Assembly: GCA_034231615.1 (NCBI GenBank)
Contig: CM067315.1
Span: 29,986,133 to 30,050,132 of the forward strand
DNA length: 64,000 nt
Direction: 5' to 3'
Source of the DNA: Meghimatium bilineatum
Lineage: Eukaryota > Mollusca > Gastropoda > Stylommatophora > Philomycidae
How positions within the stretch are numbered: position 1 is the first letter of the stretch; the number at the start of each line of letters is the position of its first letter. The translations under genes and the position numbers were made by a program. This document shows positions 1 to 10,599 of this stretch, piece after piece. Under the pieces are notes generated by a model that saw only the letters and a list, made by a program, of their open reading frames with translations, made no database searches and was not told the DNA's origin.

Positions 1-289
1 TACAGCAGTGATCCGCAACTGATGTGCAACTACGACACATGTACCGTGAGACGATGTTATTTGTGCCACCACGATGAATTAATGTTATTTTATTTTGTTA
101 ATATTATTTATTATGTATGTTATTGATTAGGGCCTACACTAGAATAAGATAGAAGCTCACCTCGCACCACTTACCAACTCTAAGCTTATGTAAGATCTTC
201 TACAAGGTCATGCAGTATATCTTTGTACATGTGAAATATATTTAATTTGTTAGATTGTATTTCCTTTAACGGTTCTTTTTTCATTAGCA
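1..289. other. No recognisable feature
   Basis: AT-rich sequence without a supported ORF, tandem repeat or transposon motif that I can identify. Confidence 0.5.
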
Positions 290-600
290 GTGTTATTAGA
301 ATATCTTCGTTCGTTTTACTCCCTTTCTAGGAAATTCTCCCTGTTCTTCTATATGTTCTCATCTCAAAGGCATCAACTATCCTCTAGTTGTTTGTTCATT
401 ATCCATGTTTCTGAGCCATACATTAAATCTCATGTTTAACTTGTAAATTGTTTAGATGTCAATATTTTCCCATGTGAAAGTACTTTTAGCCATTCCTATT
501 TCCTTTTTAACTTCTTTTTCACATCTACCATTGTGATTGTGTTTTCTAGATATAAGTAATGGTCTACTTGTTGTAGTATCTCACAATGTAATTTTATATT
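290..600 (-). mobile_element. RTE-like LINE reverse transcriptase fragment
   Basis: Read on the minus strand, this stretch resembles the better preserved RTE-like element at 35930-36840. The clearest block is YGSETW at about 402-420, the conserved motif after the RT palm in these LINEs. The flanking sequence (the counterpart of MAKSTF and the upstream linker) also aligns by eye. Both ends and the frame are broken, so it is a dead fragment. It lies next to a second LINE fragment on the opposite strand (685-1330). Confidence 0.75.
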
Positions 601-684
601 TAGGATCTGCTTCTCTGTTCATCTGCAATTTTGCAGATTGTCATGGTTGTCAATGTTTCATATATAAATATTCATATATAAGCA

Positions 685-1135
685 CATTCCAAGACAAAAC
701 CTCATATTCCAGGAAAACACGCAGTCCCAGCGAAGAAACACTCTACGGATACCATACCTACAATAGTCGTTGACAAAAAACAACTAGAAAATGCCAGCAA
801 CTTTGAATATCTTGAGACAACCATCAACACCCCCAGGAGATTGATCAGCAGAGATGAGATAGAGGTCGGCAGTGACCCAACAATAACGTAACAGATGATA
901 AATATATGGCAAGAGGCAAACAGAAAAACCTTACAACTATTACGGCGAGGTAGTTTCTCAGTGGGTTCATATGGTTGTGTGACTTGGGCAATGGAACATA
1001 CAATATCAGTATTTGAAATGGAATAGAATCCTAAGAATATCGTGGACAGAAAGACGGTCCAAAGCAGACGTCTAAAGAAGACTTGAATATAGAGGAATAC
1101 TGGCTTATCAAAACTATCAAACAAGACAAGCTAAT

Positions 1136-1187
<52 letters not shown>

Positions 1188-1330
1188 AAGATACAATAGT
1201 TAAGCATATTAATCATGGAGATAATACATCCTAGATGTAGATGTTAGGGGGCAATAGGGAGGCAAAGAATAAGACGAACACAGAACATGAAGACCTTTGG
1301 AATACGATAGTGCAAGAGTACGTACAGTTT
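685..1330 (+). mobile_element. LINE RT C-terminal fragment split by a (TA)n tract
   Basis: Plus-strand translation gives VVDKKQLEN, SYGCVTWAMEHT at about 967-1002 (the YGCETW block of RTE-like LINEs) and KTIKQDKLIHF just before 1141. That last piece corresponds to the region just ahead of the usual FGHI motif. The (TA)n microsatellite follows directly, and beyond it a basic stretch (GRQRIRRTQN, about 1258-1290) resembles the GRGR tail of the same protein. Several stops are present. The simple repeat may have expanded inside the dead coding region. The exact LINE family is uncertain. Confidence 0.6.
1142..1188. repeat. (TA)n microsatellite with (AC)4 end
   Basis: About 19 TA units followed by ACACACAC. 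It lies inside the surrounding LINE remnant. Confidence 0.95.
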
Positions 1331-1344
1331 GCACAGAACAGAGA

Positions 1345-1560
1345 ATATACAGAATGACAATTCTTCTTCTTCTTCAGCGTTCATTCTCAAACTCCGACCG
1401 GATTTCTCTTGTAACAGGACAATTATCCTACAAGATTTCCAGTTGAATCTAGTCCAGAGAATGGAAATGCGTTGTGTTGCCGTTTTATTTGCGCCAATGG
1501 CCCAACACATCCGTCTTCGGCGGAAGAATGGCAACGAGGACAACTTTCAACAAAGTACGC
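1345..1560 (-). mobile_element. SINE-like family B copy
   Basis: On the plus strand it starts with a (TTC)n run, which is the (GAA)n tail of a minus-oriented element. The family B landmarks follow: GCGTTCATTCTCAAACTCC, ATTTCTCTTGTAACAGGAC, TTGAATCTAGTCCAGAGAA, GCGCCAATGGCC and CATCCGTCTTCGGCGG. Length and order match about a dozen other copies in the window. It is not a gene, although open frames cross it on both strands. Confidence 0.85.
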
Positions 1561-1599
1561 GCCATATTGAGCTATGTTGTGCTTTTGACAGTGTAGTCA

Positions 1600-1720
1600 G
1601 AGTTACGGTAATTATAGAACAATCAATGAATTATAAAACAAGTAATGAATACTAGAACACTAGATCAATACTAGAAAAATAGATGAATTATAGAACGATA
1701 GATGAGTTAGAAATTCACGA
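1600..1720. repeat. Short degenerate tandem repeat
   Basis: Several imperfect copies of an AATGAATTATAGAAC-like unit of about 15-20 bp in AT-rich DNA. Confidence 0.5.
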
Positions 1721-2307
1721 TATAATAAACTATTTAAGAGAATATTTCGTAGTTAAAATATCTCGACAGTATTTTCAGCGAAGTCCGAAGTATACACAAA
1801 CAAGGGAGAGGGGGGAGAGCCAGAGAAAGAGAATCAAGATGCCAAAAGGCAAACGCAATAACGTATCAAATATTATTACACAATGATCAATTCTTGTCTT
1901 GTATTGCAATGATCATGATCGAAGCTAAACATCACCTGATAAAGAGTACTAATAACACCCTGTTACCAATGCCGGACATGGACACTGACATCTTCACACA
2001 AGAGAAACCTAATGACACGTGAAATTAAATCCTGGAGATAGACTTCGGTGTTACTAAAATAGACAGGTTACAAAATGACGACACGAGAAATAGAATACGC
2101 AATATTTCTTGTATTGAATATATCGAGAGACATCAATTATTATGTTTTGTACAACTTATAAGAATGGTTACAGACAACTGCCTACAAATGTTTATAAGAA
2201 AACACGCCCCATGTTCCAGAGTATGAAGAAGACGAAGAAAGAATGGGATATATTTTGATCAAACATGGAGATATAGCCGCGACCGACCGACAAAAGAAGA
2301 CATGTTC
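1721..2307. other. No recognisable feature
   Basis: AT-rich; only short open frames with no recognisable protein motif. Confidence 0.5.
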
Positions 2308-2400
2308 TCTGAATTAATTAGGCATTCATTCTTTCTTTTTTCTTGATTATTCCGGTGTTTTCCGTTAAATCAATATTTATATGCTTGGAATCGAATGCCA
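2308..2400 (+). mobile_element. Fold-back family D, left-arm fragment
   Basis: GAATTAATTAGGCATTCATT also occurs at about 47771-47790. It is followed here by GATTATTCCGGTGTTTTCC, which parallels the arm at 33760-33815. The opposite arm is missing, so this is a partial copy of the fold-back family described at 33750. Confidence 0.6.
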
Positions 2401-2699
2401 CAAATAGCAAAGGCTACTCCAAGTATATAAATAGTAACCAATGGATCCGTGACAATAATAAAAAACGTACAAAATGAAGTCCTGGTTACTTTGTGCAGTT
2501 AGGTCTTATAGTGTAGTCGATGGTCACGATATAGGATAGCAGAGGGAAGACATCAGGGGTAAGATAAAGCTCCCACCGCAGCGTTTCCCGGTACGTGCGG
2601 ATCAGTAGAGGCACCATCCACATGAGACTAGACAGTATACAACCATCTAGACTATTACCATCTAATGTCGATCAAATGTAAATTTGTCTCATGTAATGT

Positions 2700-2775
2700 A
2701 AACTAACGAATTCCGATCTCTGGACTACAGCATCCTAATGATCAGGAGTTTGAGAACGAATGTAGAAGAAGACAC
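2700..2775 (+). mobile_element. SINE-like family A, 3' end fragment
   Basis: Contains CTCTGGACTACAGCATCCTA, GATCAGGAGTTTGAGAACGA and an AGAAGAAGA tail: the last 75 bp of family A. The upstream part is not recognisable. Confidence 0.75.
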
Positions 2776-2949
2776 ATTCTCATGTAAACCAGAATGCACA
2801 ACTAAACATCCATGTCTTAATAGCAGCAAGTAAATATTTATTGTAAATTTTAATCAGTCAAGTGCCATGCCAAGTGGAGTAGGCGATTATGATACTAAAC
2901 AATTCTGTCTCATGTATTGTTAATAAGTTCAGTTTGTGGAATCTTTTTG

Positions 2950-3262
2950 TGCTAGTGACAACCCATCCATAAATTTATGTCTTTGTCTTCCTCTGTCTCT
3001 TCTCCCCTTGATTTTTCAGGTTGTTACTAAACGTGCAGACTTTACTTTTATCATCACTTGCCCTAAAAATCTTGATTGTCTGATTATAATTGTTGCTGTA
3101 ATTATTATTTTTACTCCAGCATCTCTGAGAACTTCAACATTAGTTTTCTTGTCTGTCCATGACATTTTCATAATTTTTCTCAAAATCCACATAAAAGTTG
3201 CATCCAGCTCATCTTGAGCTCATTTGTTTGCTGTCCATGCTTGTCGTCCATAAAGAATTGTT
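2950..3262 (-). mobile_element. RTE-like LINE C-terminal fragment
   Basis: Minus-strand translation reads YGRQAWT, then LDATFMWILRKIMKMSWTDK, KTNVEVLRDAGV, RFLGQV and a basic GRRDRGRQR segment. This is the usual order of the region after the RT domain in RTE-like LINEs (YGxExW, FMWxxRR, ISWTxxKTN, FGHV, GxRGRGRQR). The frame is interrupted by at least two stops. It is a dead copy of a family different from the one at 48745. Confidence 0.8.
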
Positions 3263-3264
3263 GA

Positions 3265-3640
3265 TTAGATTATTACATCCTAGCAGTGTATAATAACATC
3301 AGGGTATGCATTGATATTACTCCATTGCATAGAATAGTTATGTTCTGAAATGTTGATTTAGCCAGTGCTATCATATCCATTGGGAAGGTCAGGATTATGT
3401 TTAATTCATCCCCCACTCCTATCTAGCTCGTGTATGGCCACGCGAGTTTGCTTGAGTACAGAGTGGCAGTAAGGACAGCGTTCTGAAAAGGAAACATCAC
3501 ATAGAGAGCCCTATAGAGAGCACATATATGGTATTTGCTATCCTAACCTATCCTATATGAGGCAGACCAAGGAAGAAATGAATATATATTGATCAAAAAT
3601 AACACAAGAGGGAACACATCAGTGGTAAAATATTTCCATA
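3265..3640. other. No recognisable feature
   Basis: No ORF, tandem repeat or transposon motif that I can identify. Confidence 0.45.
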
Positions 3641-3644
3641 AAAT

Positions 3645-3868
3645 ATTTTAGTCATATTAAAAGACATGCCACCTTGTTGAAGACCTTACTTGACGGTAGA
3701 GTCGAAGAGAGGCGAGCAAGAGGTAGGTAGAGATGCAGGTGGGAGAGAAACATCAAAAGATGGACAGGTTACAGTCTAGCAGAGTGTAACATAATAACAA
3801 GAGACAGTGGATGTTGAAGGTCTGTTGCAGCCAATCTTCGCCTAGGAGACGGAACTTGGTGATGACAA
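3645..3868 (+). mobile_element. RTE-like LINE 3' end fragment
   Basis: Translation gives SHIKRHATLLKTLLDGRV, then a basic RRARGR segment, one stop, RCRWERNIKRWTGYSLAEC and CWRSVAANLRLGDGT near the end. The fragments at 6080 and 35930 carry the same WTGYxLAECTTKT block, so three copies of one family's 3' end lie in the window. The end is followed by TGATGA, comparable with the TGATGATGA after the 6080 copy. Confidence 0.8.
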
Positions 3869-4002
3869 TCCTAGCTTGCTCTTTATCTTATTGAATCACG
3901 GGCCATCTGACCGGTCAAAATGGTAAATTTACTGTTAATTATTTCTCGGACAGATATGATAACAATAATTCATGTATATCTTTGTGTTATTTTGTTATTG
4001 TT

Positions 4003-4138
4003 CGTACTCCCACTGGATCTCTCTTGTAGAATGACAATGGTCCTACCAGTTTTAAGCCAGGATGTAGTCCAAAGAAAGGATATGCATTGTGTCGTCATTT
4101 TATTTGAGCCAGTTGCCTGGTAAATCCAATTTCGGCTG
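4003..4138 (-). mobile_element. SINE-like family B copy, lacking tail
   Basis: Contains ACTCCCACTGGATCTCTCTT, GTCCTACCAGTTTTAAGCCAG, TGTAGTCCAAAGAAAGGAT, TTTATTTGAGCCAGTTGCC and AATCCAATTTCGGCTG, in family B order on the minus strand. The (GAA)n tail is missing. Confidence 0.75.
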
Positions 4139-4774
4139 TACTTAAATATTTACGAACTGGGGTCATCGCACTCCGGGTGGACCCATATATTCTCAGTCTC
4201 ATTCAGCAAAGCAAGAGTATGTATGCTTATCGTTTCCTCGGTTTGTGATTTTCATAGGGTTTAATTCGTTCACTTTCTCGCTTTTCCCTGTTCCAATCAC
4301 GTTTGATCCCAAATTCATGCCTTCTCTGGGTGAATCTTTCAACCACTGCACTATCCTATAATATCCATCCAGTATAAAAAAAAATTATGTACGAATACAT
4401 AGAGTAACTCTATGTACATTTTCCTAGTGCACACCATAAGTGTCTTTGTATCCAGCGTGCCAGCTCGATTATTTCCGCGTACTCTAGCATGGAATGTGAA
4501 GTAGATCCATGTTGTTCGTTCATCAAATGATGATGATAATCATTTGTTGCATACACTTTATGAAATTCTGTTAGAGCTGTGAGTTTATTGATTAGCTCGT
4601 ATGCGAATTATAATCCTTATGATGGCCACAAAAAAACATTGAGCAGTTTGGGTATATGATGAAGATCAAGTTTGATCTGATCTACTCTTAACTTTCTAGC
4701 TAATCTCCACTCTTGAGCTGGTAAAATTTTTCTTTTGTACCTTTTTTTAAAATTAATTACATAGGAACATGTAT
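4139..4774. other. No recognisable feature
   Basis: AT-rich sequence with no supported gene or repeat. Confidence 0.45.
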
Positions 4775-4852
4775 CTCTGCTCTGTACATTTTTACATTGA
4801 CACATAGCCTACAACTCTGCTCTGTACATTTTTACATTGACACATAGCCTTC
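4775..4852. repeat. 39-bp direct duplication
   Basis: Two adjacent, almost identical copies of a unit that starts CTCTGCTCTGTACATTTTT and ends ACATTGACACATAGCCT. The minimal copy number suggests a recent slippage event. Confidence 0.85.
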
Positions 4853-5157
4853 AAGTCCTCCAATGCAGAAGTTTCTATCTATGCGGTCTAGTAATTCCAC
4901 AGCTTTCCGCTTTTGACTTTCAGAGTTATAGACGCGTAAATTAGAATCGTACACAGTAGCGTTCCTGTTCAGCGCGATTTCCGAGAACCATCGTAAAGCT
5001 GTCTTAACTACTTCTACCTCCATCATTATACTGTCACGTAAACTTTGCTTTGTTCAGACGAACACTACTCCTACGCTAACCAGATAAGTCCATTCCTTAT
5101 TTCACTACACGTTGGGCAGATATAAATTATATAATACAAATAGAAAGCATACAAGAG

Positions 5158-5159
<2 letters not shown>

Positions 5160-5192
<33 letters not shown>
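5160..5192. repeat. (TA)n microsatellite
   Basis: About 15 TA units in very AT-rich flanks. The surrounding 5100-5420 is dominated by ATATAA strings with local palindromes but holds no gene. Confidence 0.9.
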
Positions 5193-5195
<3 letters not shown>

Positions 5196-5429
5196 AATTG
5201 CGCATACATTTTCTAAACTGTATATAAATTATATAAAAGAGATATAATACTTGAGCTGTTATATTATAGTAACACATAATAAAATACAATGAAATTGTTG
5301 AAAAACTAGAAATACTAACAGTAACTGAAATAATTAGTAAATTGTGTCCAATAATGTTTCTCTAAAGGTAAGTATAAATTATATTATACTATATATATAC
5401 TATAATATAAAAGCTTATATTATTGTTGT

Positions 5430-6079
5430 CATTAGTTTTGCGCGTTTAGGCCCCTACGACTTAGCGACTTAAATGTGATCTTTGTTGATATAATTATTAC
5501 GTTGTCAAATGTACACAATAACATACAAGTTTACTGTGTGAAACTGATACACGTTGGAAAAGTAACTGTTATAAGCTATACTCCCAACAAGAAATCTTAG
5601 AAGCTCCAAATGAATAAGAAGGTTTGTGAGTACTGCGGTAATATTTCTAATCTGCCAGCACCATTAATCCTCTTGTAATCACACGCCCCACCCCACATAC
5701 CCTCCTCCCTATCTGACGGCGCTAAGCACAGGTATTCTCGCTCGCGATTTCAACCCTTGTGATTCGTTTGCTGTTTCGCCCCTCTATACTGCGCTCGGTC
5801 GTCTGTACTTACACCCACCACACAGTGGCAAGCAGTGAAACGACGTCGATTCAGATACCCAGCATTTGCCCCGATCTGCTTTGTTCGCTCGTGATTGCGC
5901 CGTAGTCTAGTACTAACTAAGGGGGCTAGCCTGTCTACTCACATGGTTTGTTCAGACAGGAAACCCTGTTTATCTATTCTCGCGCTGCTGTAGAGATCTA
6001 TTTAATACGTTTCATCCACATATGAAAACAATATATAAACATTCTATACATTTTAAAATGAATCTGCACATTAGGTAAG
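5430..6079. other. GC-richer stretch, no gene found
   Basis: Around 5680-5930 the base composition rises and CpG dinucleotides become more frequent than in the flanks (for example GCTCGCGATTTC and ACGACGTCGATTC). I see no ORF or known element. It could be a regulatory or promoter-like patch or an unrecognised transposon. Confidence 0.35.
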
Positions 6080-6232
6080 CTATTGTGTATTTCTACCGAA
6101 AGTGGGAGAGTGACATCACACGATGGACAGGTTACATTCTAGCAGAGTGCACCACAAAGACAGGAGATGTTGGAGATACGTTGCAGCCAACCTTCCTTGC
6201 GGAGACGGCACTTAATGATGATGACCCGAAGG
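6080..6232 (+). mobile_element. RTE-like LINE 3' end fragment
   Basis: Plus-strand translation gives RKWESDITRWTGYILAECTT, then WRYVAANLPCGDGT followed by stops and TGATGATGA. This is the same C terminus as in the copies at 3645 and 35930. The short trinucleotide run after the stop is typical of RTE-like 3' ends. About 150 bp remain. Confidence 0.8.
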
Positions 6233-6464
6233 AATTACGAGAAAATATGAGGCGTGTTCAAATGAAACCCTCGCGTGGTACGTCACATATGCCAACATGC
6301 GAGGAGCGTGAAAACGTCATCACTTACGTGGTACACATCCATGAACACATAGTCACTCACATTCTAATTCTATTCTATGTTTGGTGTCCTGTATTTAGTC
6401 GACAACATGGTCAGTTCAAAGGTTCAAGTGTTCAAAGGGCGTACAGGATTGACTTCACTGTACT

Positions 6465-6560
6465 CGGTTTCCCATATGTACTCCGTCACTCTCAACGAAG
6501 CAGCAAGCTGCCTGCCGAGAGTACACCTCATAGCACGTAACTCCGTAGCTTCAAATAGCC
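6465..6560 (-). mobile_element. SINE-like family C fragment
   Basis: Shares a stretch (TATGTACTCCGTCACTCTCA, GCCGAGAGTACACCTCATAG, CACGTAACTCCGTAGC) with 20755-20830 and, more weakly, with 31740-31800. Orientation is inferred from the copy at 31725, which carries a tRNA-like head on the minus strand. Confidence 0.55.
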
Positions 6561-7078
6561 AAATTTGATCAACGAGCACTACTATACTTTCCTATAGCAG
6601 AAAGATGCTGACCAGCCAACATTCAAAGAATGCAGGCAGTGTATGATGGATGATATTTTTCGAAGGGAACAGTCAAGTATTTCGGGGACGGCGACAGGTG
6701 ACAAATGATCTTACGTGACCGGGATTATTGTGTTTTGTTTATTTTCGAACCCCAGGAATTACATGAGATTAGCTCTTGTTTCCTATGTGCAAAGGGCAGG
6801 ATTCTCTGAGCTTTCTTACATACCCAGGAGACTTCAGCTTTCAGTTTGGTGCAATGCATATTGGAGGAGTCTTCAAGTCAGGGGGTACAGACCGGATCAT
6901 GAACGTATTGTTGTGACAGAAGAAGCCATTAACAAGACTAATGCAGGAAGACTTGCTACATCATATGTTACCTTCTCAAAATATGATCTGATGAAGCATT
7001 AGAATAACATGGTCACCAGTAGGGACATTTGGAGGTAATTGAAATTAAAAGAAAACTTGCAAAAAACAACAATCCTTT
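6561..7078. other. No recognisable feature
   Basis: A 95-codon open frame at 6715-7002 has no motif I recognise. I do not call it a gene. Confidence 0.4.
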
Positions 7079-7320
7079 GTAGAAAATTACAATATTTTAA
7101 TCATAAAAAAAGAAATGGCAGTTTAGAAAAGACGATAATGGATGGGATGAAGTCAAAACAGAGAAAAAGAGGTAGGCTACGAAGAAGATGGGCGTAAAAA
7201 TATATCAAAGACCACATAAAGATTGTTCTTACAGAAGCATGAAAATTGGTTCAAGATCGGCAGGAGTGTTGAAAGGCTGCAATGACTGCAACATCTTGTC
7301 CATGATGTGCTACTTGATGA
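7079..7320 (+). mobile_element. LINE C-terminal fragment
   Basis: Translation gives RKLQYFNHKKRNGSLEKTIM, then KRGRLRRRWA and, after a stop, VLTEA and QDR. This fits the RRKLxYFGHxxR, GxRGRxRxRW and EAxxLAxDR order of LINE ORF2 C termini. It is interrupted by stops. The family is not resolved. Confidence 0.65.
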
Positions 7321-7324
7321 CAAA

Positions 7325-8064
7325 ATGACTAAACTAAGCACCGACTTCACTTCAAGGAATTGGCCTTCGTGTAGACAATGACTACATAATATAAAGAATG
7401 TCACACTTTTATGATAGAACCAACACACAGAAAATAAGAACAGTAAAGGTATTGACAATATTAAAATAAAGAAGATGATTCAATAATCTTAGCAATTTTT
7501 ACAATAGTTGCTGATCCAACGGTCCATATGCCCATGTTATTTGTCCAGATTACTATAGCACGTTAGGGCTCAGTGGATACTAAAATTGTTACATTAACAT
7601 ACAGATTTATTCCAGAATTGAATGACTGTCACAAGTTACCGTTGTAAATGTGAAAGATTTATGTGCAGAATATTCTTCTCCAAAGCAGACGTAATCGACA
7701 CAAGTCCAAATAAACTAACAACAGTTTTCTAACATAAAAAAACACTCAGGGAAAATCCGATTATGTATTTCAAATACGAAAGGAGTAAGAAAAGGCCATG
7801 GCACTCGGTCGATACAGAAGTACAAAATCACATGCGCCCTTTAACATGGATCCTCTATGAGACGGAGGCTCAATTTCATAGCACTCTATAACGCTAAAGT
7901 TGGAGTCTTCAGGATACGAGAGAAAGCTGGTGGAAAAATAACTTCACTGAACAATAGAACATAAGAGATGTATTGTTTGTAGTTGTGGGAGTTGTTACGA
8001 TATAATCAACACAGGCAAGAAGGCATCTATGCATCCCATCATGGCCAAATATTCTACTTCAGTA
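7325..8064. other. No recognisable feature
   Basis: No tandem array or transposon motif found. Open frames here are short and lack motifs. Confidence 0.4.
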
Positions 8065-8065
8065 T

Positions 8066-8412
8066 GGATCAATCAATCAATCAATAAATCCATAACCCTT
8101 CAGGGTCGTAGGGGTACCACATTGGAAGCTTCAGCACACAGAGTCCTCCAGCGAATTCTATCCTCAGCGATGCGGATGAGTGTGGAAATATCTAGCCCTG
8201 TCCATTCCTTGATGTTGTCTGTCCATGTCTTTATTTGGCCTCCTCTGCTTCTTCCACCCTCGATAGTTCCCTGCAGTATTGTTTTTGACAAGGAATCGTG
8301 CCTGCATACATGTCCGAACCATGCTAGTTTTCGTCGTTTCACTATTGAAAGCAATGGCTCCTGGACACCTGCACACATCTCTACTTTATTTCTTACGTAC
8401 ACATTGGTCTTA
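8066..8412 (-). mobile_element. RTE-like LINE 3' end with (TTGA)n tail
   Basis: The minus strand has an uninterrupted frame (8402 to 8100) reading NKVEMCAGVQEPLL, RRKLAWFGHVCRHDSLSKT, NIKEWTGLDISTL and ending NVVPLRP. About 93 of 100 residues match the copy at 48745. The element ends with CCTGAAGGGTTATGGATTTA and a (TTGA)n run at about 8069-8092. It is truncated at its 5' side near 8412, as expected from incomplete reverse transcription. An open frame crosses the opposite strand but is a shadow. Confidence 0.9.
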
Positions 8413-8804
8413 TGTCCATTGTAGTATTTCAGTGGGCAAAAGGTTTAGCTAGTGGTGCCCATCTCCTCTCCAGCTGTAAGGATGGATAGATCCAGTATGG
8501 ATAGATTTTATCTAAAAATAACACCAAAATAACATCAAAATAATAAATACCACATCAAAATAACACTAAAATAAAAACATCTTTCGCTCATTTTCAATAA
8601 TAACACCTATTTTCCATTATTATATTTTTTGCTGACCCTTCTATAAAATCATTCTCGGGGAGGTGATGGGTGGTTGGGGTAGGAGACCAGCTAAATTCCT
8701 AGTATTAAAAGACATGTTATGATTAATAAAGGGGGTTAAACTCAATAACCCATCCCCCCTTTCCTCAGGGATGACTAATATATTTATCATTAATTTCAAT
8801 AGTG

Positions 8805-9035
8805 AAGCGAAGAAAACTTGAATAGTTTGGACATGTGTGCCGATATGATTCTTTGTCAAAAGTGATACTACAAGGTTAGAAGAATATGTCAAGAGTAGAA
8901 GAAGCACAGAAGGTTAAGAAAATCGTGGATAGTAAAAAATCAACAACTAGACAGATAGGAATATTTTTCTCACTTATTCGCATCGCTGAAGATAGAAATA
9001 ATGGTGAACACACTATGTGTACGCAGGATGTGACC
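8805..9035 (+). mobile_element. Decayed RTE-like LINE C-terminal fragment
   Basis: Nucleotides such as AATAGTGAAGCGAAGAAAAC, TTTGGACATGTGTGCCGATA and TTCTTTGTCAAAAGTGATAC align with the region encoding SIVKRRKLAWFGHVCRHDSL in the copies at 8066 and 48745. ATTCGCATCGCTGAAGATAG matches the segment encoding IRIAEDR. The frame is broken many times, so this is an older copy. Confidence 0.75.
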
Positions 9036-9284
9036 AACATAGACTCCGGTCTTAGTTGAAAGTATCGTGCATCGGCCAGAAACTTTGGTCTTCCATTTTA
9101 ACAAACAACAATGTTGATACATTCGATGTGGAACCCATACGATCCTGGAGAAGAGTAAATATCTAATACGGTTTCCGTTGTACCTTCTGTGTATTCACCA
9201 CACTTGACAAAATTTGCAGGAACAAATTTCCGGTAGCAGAAGTCAGATTTCTCATTGGCGGTAACAATGCGGAAAATAATGTAA

Positions 9285-9380
9285 CAATCTACACTAATGT
9301 GTCAGTCATTAATCTACACTGATCAGTCAGTCATTAATCAACACTATGTGTCAGTCCTTAATCTACACTGATGTGTCATA
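9285..9380. repeat. 28-bp tandem repeat, about 3.5 units
   Basis: Imperfect units built on CAGTCATTAATCTACACTGA and TGTGT lie immediately upstream of the LINE fragment at 9385. Confidence 0.8.
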
Positions 9381-9384
9381 ACAA

Positions 9385-9959
9385 TGCGAGGGACTGCGCA
9401 GTTGATATCAAGAGAAGAACGGCAATGGCGCTGGCAAAATTAAAACAGATAAAGAAACTATGGCAAAGTACTAACATAAGAACTGAATTGTGTTTACTAC
9501 GAACATGTGTATTTCCTGTGGCGACATATGGATGCAAAGCATGGACAATAAATATAACAGTGGCCAAGAGAATAACATCATTTGAATTAAAGTGTTATAG
9601 AAGAGTTTTGAGAATGCCATGGACAGCGAAGAAAACAAACCAGTAGGTGTTACGAACAATTAACGTCCAGGAAGGCTGGCTTCTGAACACCATATTAAAG
9701 AAAAAGCTAGTTTTTTTCGGTCATATTAAGAGACACGACGGTATGGAGAGAGTGTTACAGGAGGGGATGATAGAAGGCAACAGGGGTAAAGGCCGACCAC
9801 GACCCCGTTGGACAAAAGACATTCAAGAATGCCTGCGCATGTCACTGCAAGATGCAGGACAACTTGCTCAAGACCGCGGAGAATTCAAGAGATCCATAGG
9901 AAAGACTACGTTCTGGAAAGAATATGTCCCTCGATAATGATGATGTGTCATATATAGGC

Positions 9960-9960
<1 letters not shown>
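9385..9960 (+). mobile_element. LINE ORF C terminus, one in-frame stop
   Basis: Two open frames join in phase across a single TAG at about 9644. The product reads AVDIKRRTAMALAKLKQIKK, ATYGCKAWTIN, FELKCYRRVLRMPWTAKKTN, stop, then LVFFGHIKRHDGMERVL, GRPRPRWTKDI and ends KEYVPR. The order (YGCxxW, CYRRxLRxxWTxxKTN, FGHIxR, GxGRPRxxW) is that of an RTE-like ORF2. It stops at a double stop before GATGATG and a long (TA)n tract. It is among the best preserved LINE fragments in the window. Confidence 0.9.
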
Positions 9961-10074
<114 letters not shown>

Positions 10075-10079
10075 TTTTA

Positions 10080-10490
10080 TATAGACGTCCGTTCAATTCA
10101 GACACAAAGAGGATAAAGAATGTCTAACAGGAAATGAAGAAAAGCTGATAAGTAACTCAATAAGATTAATGTTGTAAATATGATCTGTAAATAAGTTTCA
10201 GTGCAGCAAACGGAAGAGACGTCACACAATAAACATGTCTGAAGAACAGGAACCTGTCAGTCCCATGTTGTCTGTTTATCAGGTTAATAGTCGACACGAA
10301 TCATGTTCTGAGTAAATTCTCAGGCAAGAGAGCCCTCAGACAAGACACAATTATAGAAATGGAATATAAAAATAGTTTGAGCAGAGTTGAAAACGTAAAC
10401 AATATGCGAAGATGTGATAAGTATAATCAACAGACAAGTTGTGATGCCAGATTTTATTAGCATATGAAAAGATTATGCCAGTGTAATAGG
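10080..10490. other. No recognisable feature
   Basis: AT-rich; nothing supported. Confidence 0.4.
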
Positions 10491-10518
10491 ATAATGATGA
10501 TGATGATGATGATGATGT
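10491..10518. repeat. (ATG)n microsatellite
   Basis: A pure trinucleotide run of about 8 units, 80 bp before the larger GAT-rich array. Confidence 0.9.
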
Positions 10519-10599
10519 TGATGATAAGTCTGGCATCATAACGTGTCTGGGGGTTCATACTTCATCACAACTTTACATAAAGTATACGTTTGAATCTCC

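Noticed and set aside
5160-5450. Possible origin or matrix attachment region because of extreme AT content
   Set aside because: AT richness alone is common throughout this window; no specific motif supports it.
8029-8424. 131-codon plus-strand frame
   Set aside because: Antisense shadow of the LINE C terminus read on the minus strand, which has clear motifs. The same applies to 48906-49208.
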